In this document: in pieces, positions 60,532 to 64,000 of the stretch
Layout: every line of letters starts with the position of its first letter
Numbering within the stretch: the stretch's first letter is position 1
Assembly (NCBI RefSeq): GCF_018604545.1
Contig: NZ_CP075896.1
Span: forward strand, 3,224,001 to 3,288,000
DNA: 64,000 nt
Reading direction: 5' to 3'
Source: Streptomyces koelreuteriae
GTDB taxonomy: Bacteria; Actinomycetota; Actinomycetes; Streptomycetales; Streptomycetaceae
Notes under the pieces: model-generated
What the model saw: the letters and a program-made list of their open reading frames with translations, nothing else
Told to the model about the DNA's origin: nothing
The model's database searches: none
Made by a program: the position numbers and the translations under genes

Positions 60532-61896
60532 ATGGCCACGGAGTACGGACAGGGATACGGGTTCGACGGCGGGCCCGGGTACCCCGGGAGCACCGGACGA
60601 CGGCGGCACCGGCTGCCCGTCGCGCTGCGGGCGCCGGTCGAGGGCCGCACCTGGCGTGAACTCGGCCATGTGCTGCTCAGCCTGCCGATCAGCATCATGC
60701 TGTTCGTCTACGCGGTCACGATGGTGTCGCTGGGGGCGGGGCTGCTGGTGACGTTCCTCGGCGTGCCGGTGCTGGCGGCGGCGCTCGCCGGGTGCCGTGG
60801 CTTCGGGGCGCTGGAGCGGCTGCGGGCGCGGGCGCTGCTGGACCTGGAGGTGGCCGAGCCGGAGCCGCTGCGGGCGCGGAAGCCGGGTGCCATGGCGTGG
60901 ATGGGGGCCGTCCTCAAGAGCGGTGCCTCGTGGCGGGCCCTGCTGTACGCGCTGCTGCACCTGCCCTGGGCGGTGTTCTCGTTCGCCGTCGCCGTGAACG
61001 TGTGGGTGCTGGGCTGGGGGCTGCTGACGTATCCGCTGTGGTTCTGGGTGCTCCCGATGTACGCCGGGCAGGACGGGGTCCAGCTCTACGGCGACGAGAC
61101 GCACCAGATCTATCTCGACAACCCGTTCGAGATCACGATGACCGCGCTGGTGGGGCTGCTGCTCACGATCGCCATGCCGTGGATCGTGCGGGCGTTGACG
61201 ATGGTGGACCGGCTGATGGTGCACGGGCTGCTCGGGCCGTCGCGGCTGGTCTCGCGGGTGGTGGAGCTGGAGTCCGACCGGGGGGTCGTGGTCGACACGG
61301 CCGCGGCGGACCTGCGGCGCATCGAGCGGGATCTGCACGACGGGGCGCAGGCCCGGCTGGTGGCGCTGGCCATGGATCTGGGGCTGGCGAAGGAGAAGCT
61401 CCAGGAGGATCCGGAGGCGGCCGCGCGGATGGTGGACGAGGCGCACGGCGAGGTGAAGACGGCCTTGCAGGAGCTGCGGGATCTGGCCCGGGGGATCCAT
61501 CCCGCGGTGCTGACCGACCGGGGGCTGGACGCGGCGCTGTCGGCGGTGGCGTCGCGGTGCACGGTGCAGGTGGGCGTCGAGGTCGATCTGACGGAGCGGC
61601 CGGCGCCGGCGATCGAGGGGATCGCGTACTTCACGGTGTCGGAGCTGCTGCAGAACGTCAGCAAGCACGCGGGGGCGACCTGGGCGGGTGTGGAGGTCTG
61701 GCGGGTCGAGAACCGGTTGATGTTGCAGGTCGTGGACAACGGGCGGGGTGGGGCCGATGTGTCCCGGGGGTCGGGGCTTGCCGGGCTGGCGGAGCGGCTC
61801 GATGCGGTGGACGGGATTCTGGTGGTGGACTCGCCTGCGGGCGGGCCGACCCGGGTGACGGCGGAGTTGCCTTGGCGGGGGGCGTACGTGCGGTGA
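60532..61896 (+). CDS. Sensor histidine kinase (second of two)
   Basis: 454 aa, paralogue of the preceding kinase. A Gly/Tyr-rich N-terminal tail (GYGFDGGPGYPGS) precedes the membrane sensor region (about 45-230). This has an extra stretch between the TM pairs (about 178-200, QLYGDETHQIYLDNPFE) absent from the first kinase, perhaps where signal specificity differs. Phosphoacceptor His269; N-box VSELLQNVSKH; NGRGGADVSRG. It lies 143 bp after kinase 1 and 279 bp before the response regulator. Confidence 0.93.
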   Translation: MATEYGQGYGFDGGPGYPGSTGRRRHRLPVALRAPVEGRTWRELGHVLLSLPISIMLFVYAVTMVSLGAGLLVTFLGVPVLAAALAGCRGFGALERLRARALLDLEVAEPEPLRARKPGAMAWMGAVLKSGASWRALLYALLHLPWAVFSFAVAVNVWVLGWGLLTYPLWFWVLPMYAGQDGVQLYGDETHQIYLDNPFEITMTALVGLLLTIAMPWIVRALTMVDRLMVHGLLGPSRLVSRVVELESDRGVVVDTAAADLRRIERDLHDGAQARLVALAMDLGLAKEKLQEDPEAAARMVDEAHGEVKTALQELRDLARGIHPAVLTDRGLDAALSAVASRCTVQVGVEVDLTERPAPAIEGIAYFTVSELLQNVSKHAGATWAGVEVWRVENRLMLQVVDNGRGGADVSRGSGLAGLAERLDAVDGILVVDSPAGGPTRVTAELPWRGAYVR

Positions 61897-61944
61897 CCTC
61901 CGGTCGGGGGGCGGGGCTCGGGGCGTTCCGTCTCCGGTCTGCCG

Positions 61945-61959
61945 GGGGGCTCCGCCCCC
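61945..61959 (+). other. Short hairpin in kinase-regulator gap
   Basis: GGGGGC-TCC-GCCCCC inside a GC-rich stretch (GGGGGGCTCCGCCCCCTGGA) of a kind common between Streptomyces genes. It may reduce read-through from kinase 2 into the regulator gene. Confidence 0.5.
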
Positions 61960-62175
61960 TGGACCCCCGGCCTGTGCCCACCGAGCACCCGAATCGCTCG
62001 ACCAAGAAGCAAGCCCCCTCCCCCATACTCACTCGGACAAGAAGCCCGACCCACCCCCCATCCACCCCCCGATCCTGAAATGCTGGACCCGTCGCACGGG
62101 TGGGCGCGGAGCCGATGTGGGTCGCGGACGGGCGGCGTCGGGCTGTGGGGGGGCCGGAACATCGTGGAGGACAGG

Positions 62176-62835
62176 GTGCGGGTGGTCATCGCCGAGGATT
62201 CAGTGCTGCTCAGGGAGGGCCTGACCCGGCTGCTGACCGACCGCGGGCATGAGGTCGTCGCCGGGGTGGGTGACGGCGAGGCGCTGATCAAGACCATCAC
62301 CGAGCTGGACGCGCAGGGCGAGCTGCCGGACGTCGTCGTGGCCGATGTGCGGATGCCGCCGACGCACACCGACGAGGGGGTGCGGGCGGCCGTGCGGTTG
62401 CGCAAGACGCACCCGGGCCTCGGTGTGCTGGTGCTGTCGCAGTACGTGGAGGAGCGCTACGCCACGGAGCTGCTCGCGGGGTCCAGCCGGGGCGTCGGCT
62501 ATCTGCTGAAGGACCGGGTGGCCGAGGTGCGCGAGTTCGTGGACGCGGTGGTGCGGGTGGCGGGCGGCGGTACGGCCCTCGACCCGGAGGTGGTCGCGCA
62601 GCTCCTGGGCCGCAGCCGTAAGCAGGACGTGCTCGCCGGGCTCACGCCGCGGGAGCGTGAGGTGCTGGGGCTGATGGCCGAGGGGCGGACGAACGGGGCG
62701 ATCGCCCGGCAGCTGGTGGTCAGCGACGGCGCGGTCGAGAAGCACGTGAGCAACATCTTCCTGAAGCTGGGGCTGTCGCAGAGCGACGGGGACCACCGCA
62801 GGGTCCTGGCCGTGCTGACGTACCTCAATTCCTGA
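62176..62835 (+). CDS. LuxR-type response regulator
   Basis: 219 aa from a GTG start with GGAGG 5 bases upstream; a GTG at 62164 and an in-frame ATG at 62080 are less likely. Receiver domain 1-120: acidic pocket Glu7/Asp8, phosphoacceptor Asp57 in VVADVRMPP, and the Lys of YLLKDRVAEV. C-terminal LuxR helix-turn-helix: LTPREREVLGLMAEGRTNGA, then AVEKHVSNIFLKLGL. It is the natural partner of the two kinases upstream. Confidence 0.94.
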   Translation: MRVVIAEDSVLLREGLTRLLTDRGHEVVAGVGDGEALIKTITELDAQGELPDVVVADVRMPPTHTDEGVRAAVRLRKTHPGLGVLVLSQYVEERYATELLAGSSRGVGYLLKDRVAEVREFVDAVVRVAGGGTALDPEVVAQLLGRSRKQDVLAGLTPREREVLGLMAEGRTNGAIARQLVVSDGAVEKHVSNIFLKLGLSQSDGDHRRVLAVLTYLNS

Positions 62836-62984
62836 CATGGGCGGCAGGAGTGGGTGATCACCCCAAAGTCGCGTCCAAGATGCGAATGACACAAAGAAGG
62901 CGACCCTTACGGTCGTAGGGTTGATCCTGGGAGGCCTGCGGGAAGGCCTGTCCGGGACAGCCGCCTCGAGGGAGGTCCAGTTCA

Positions 62985-64000
62985 GTGACCAGCCAGGTCA
63001 GTAGCCCAGCGGAGCAGGCCGACGGACCAGTCGTAGGAGAGCAGCGCAAAGCGGGGGGCGCCAAGGGCGTCCGCCGTCTCGACCGGGTGATCATCAGGTT
63101 CGCGGGGGACTCGGGTGACGGTATGCAGCTCACCGGTGACCGCTTCACCTCGGAGACCGCGTCGTTCGGCAACGACCTGTCGACGCTGCCGAACTTCCCG
63201 GCCGAGATCCGGGCGCCCGCCGGGACCCTGCCGGGTGTGTCGTCCTTCCAGTTGCACTTCGCCGACCACGACATCCTCACGCCCGGTGACGCGCCGAACG
63301 TGCTGGTGGCGATGAACCCGGCCGCCCTGAAGGCGAACATCGGCGATCTGCCGCGCGGCGCCGAGGTGATCGTCAACACGGACGAGTTCACCAAACGGGC
63401 GATGCAGAAGGTCGGCTACGGCACCAGTCCGCTGGAGGACGGGTCGCTGGACGGCTACCACCTGCACCCGGTGCCGCTGACCACGCTCACCGTGGAGGCG
63501 CTGAAGGAGTTCGACCTCAGCCGCAAGGAGGCCGAGCGCAGCAAGAACATGTTCGCGCTGGGCCTGCTGAGCTGGATGTACCACCGGCCCACCGAGGGCA
63601 CGGAGAGGTTCCTCAAGTCCAAGTTCGCGAAGAAACCCGATATCGCGGCGGCCAACATCGCCGCGTTCCGGGCCGGCTGGAACTTCGGCGAGACCACCGA
63701 GGACTTCGCCGTCTCCTACGAGGTGGCCCCGGCGGCCACGGCGTTCCCGCCGGGTGTCTACCGCAACATCTCCGGCAACCTCGCCCTGTCCTACGGCCTG
63801 GTCGCCGCGAGCCGACAGGCGGATCTGCCGCTGTATCTGGGGTCGTATCCGATCACTCCGGCGTCGGACATCCTGCACGAGCTGTCCAAACACAAGAACT
63901 TCGGCGTGCGCACCTTCCAGGCCGAGGACGAGATCGCCGGAATCGGGGCCGCGCTGGGCGCGGCCTTCGGTGGTTCGCTGGCCGTGACCACGACGAGCGG
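62985..64000 (+). CDS. korA: 2-oxoacid:ferredoxin oxidoreductase alpha subunit (partial)
   Basis: 338 complete codons are in the window; the gene runs past 64000. The GTG start has GGGAGG upstream. Residues about 30-200 are the gamma-type domain (RFAGDSGDGMQLTGDRFTSE); the PFOR N-terminal (alpha) domain follows (YLGSYPITPASDILHELSKH, then FQAEDEIAGIGAALGAAFGG). This fused order is that of KorA, which with KorB oxidises 2-oxoglutarate and reduces ferredoxin. KorB should follow just outside. Confidence 0.9.
   Translation, partial: MTSQVSSPAEQADGPVVGEQRKAGGAKGVRRLDRVIIRFAGDSGDGMQLTGDRFTSETASFGNDLSTLPNFPAEIRAPAGTLPGVSSFQLHFADHDILTPGDAPNVLVAMNPAALKANIGDLPRGAEVIVNTDEFTKRAMQKVGYGTSPLEDGSLDGYHLHPVPLTTLTVEALKEFDLSRKEAERSKNMFALGLLSWMYHRPTEGTERFLKSKFAKKPDIAAANIAAFRAGWNFGETTEDFAVSYEVAPAATAFPPGVYRNISGNLALSYGLVAASRQADLPLYLGSYPITPASDILHELSKHKNFGVRTFQAEDEIAGIGAALGAAFGGSLAVTTTS

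Overview
The window looks like a piece of a Streptomyces chromosome. It has very high G+C, codons ending in G or C, GTG and TTG starts, many ATGA-overlapping genes, and gene content and order that I recall from the rpoBC / ribosomal-protein / second-nuo region of S. coelicolor, here in reverse. No phage, transposase, integrase or CRISPR array is seen.

Left part (1-7.8 kb): accessory genes. These are a barstar-like protein with two uncharacterised partners, a secreted S41 peptidase, a regulatory set of the WhiJ type (XRE/DUF5753 protein, DUF397 protein, anti-sigma-type ATPase), a winged-helix protein and a DUF1963-like protein. 7.8-12.4 kb is the str operon (rpsL-rpsG-fusA-tuf, minus strand).

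12.5-19.4 kb, between the str operon and rpoC, is the most unusual region. A DUF1707/DUF4190 membrane protein and a Crp/Fnr regulator diverge. A tightly packed plus-strand operon follows: class III nucleotide-cyclase-like protein, STAND-like protein with a degenerate P-loop, SPFH-like coiled-coil protein, Pycsar-effector-like (PycTM/DUF5706) membrane protein and M48 metallopeptidase. The C-terminus of the cyclase and the N-terminal region of the STAND-like protein share a 23-residue Gly/Gln/Phe motif (16/23 identical) that resembles bacterial RHIM-like amyloid signalling motifs. I read this as a candidate undescribed cyclic-nucleotide defence or signalling system.

19.4-33.5 kb: rpoC, rpoB, rplL, rplJ (with an L10 leader), two lipoproteins, rplA, rplK, nusG, secE and tRNA-Trp, all on the minus strand. 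33.7-45.1 kb: aspartate aminotransferase, an adenosine deaminase-like gene, murB, an MFS pump with its TetR regulator and two matching operators, hadA/hadB-like dehydratases, rpmG, tRNA-Met, tRNA-Thr, an amidohydrolase-like gene, an NAD(P)-binding protein, tRNA-Tyr (the position of the SLP1 attachment site in S. coelicolor, empty here) and yajQ.

45.2-64 kb: small membrane proteins, an APC permease, htpX, a partial second complex I operon (nuoA,B,C,H,I,J,K,L,M,N; no nuoD,E,F,G) whose NuoC carries a long C-terminal repeat tail, a two-kinase/one-regulator two-component module, and the start of korA (2-oxoacid:ferredoxin oxidoreductase), cut by the window edge.
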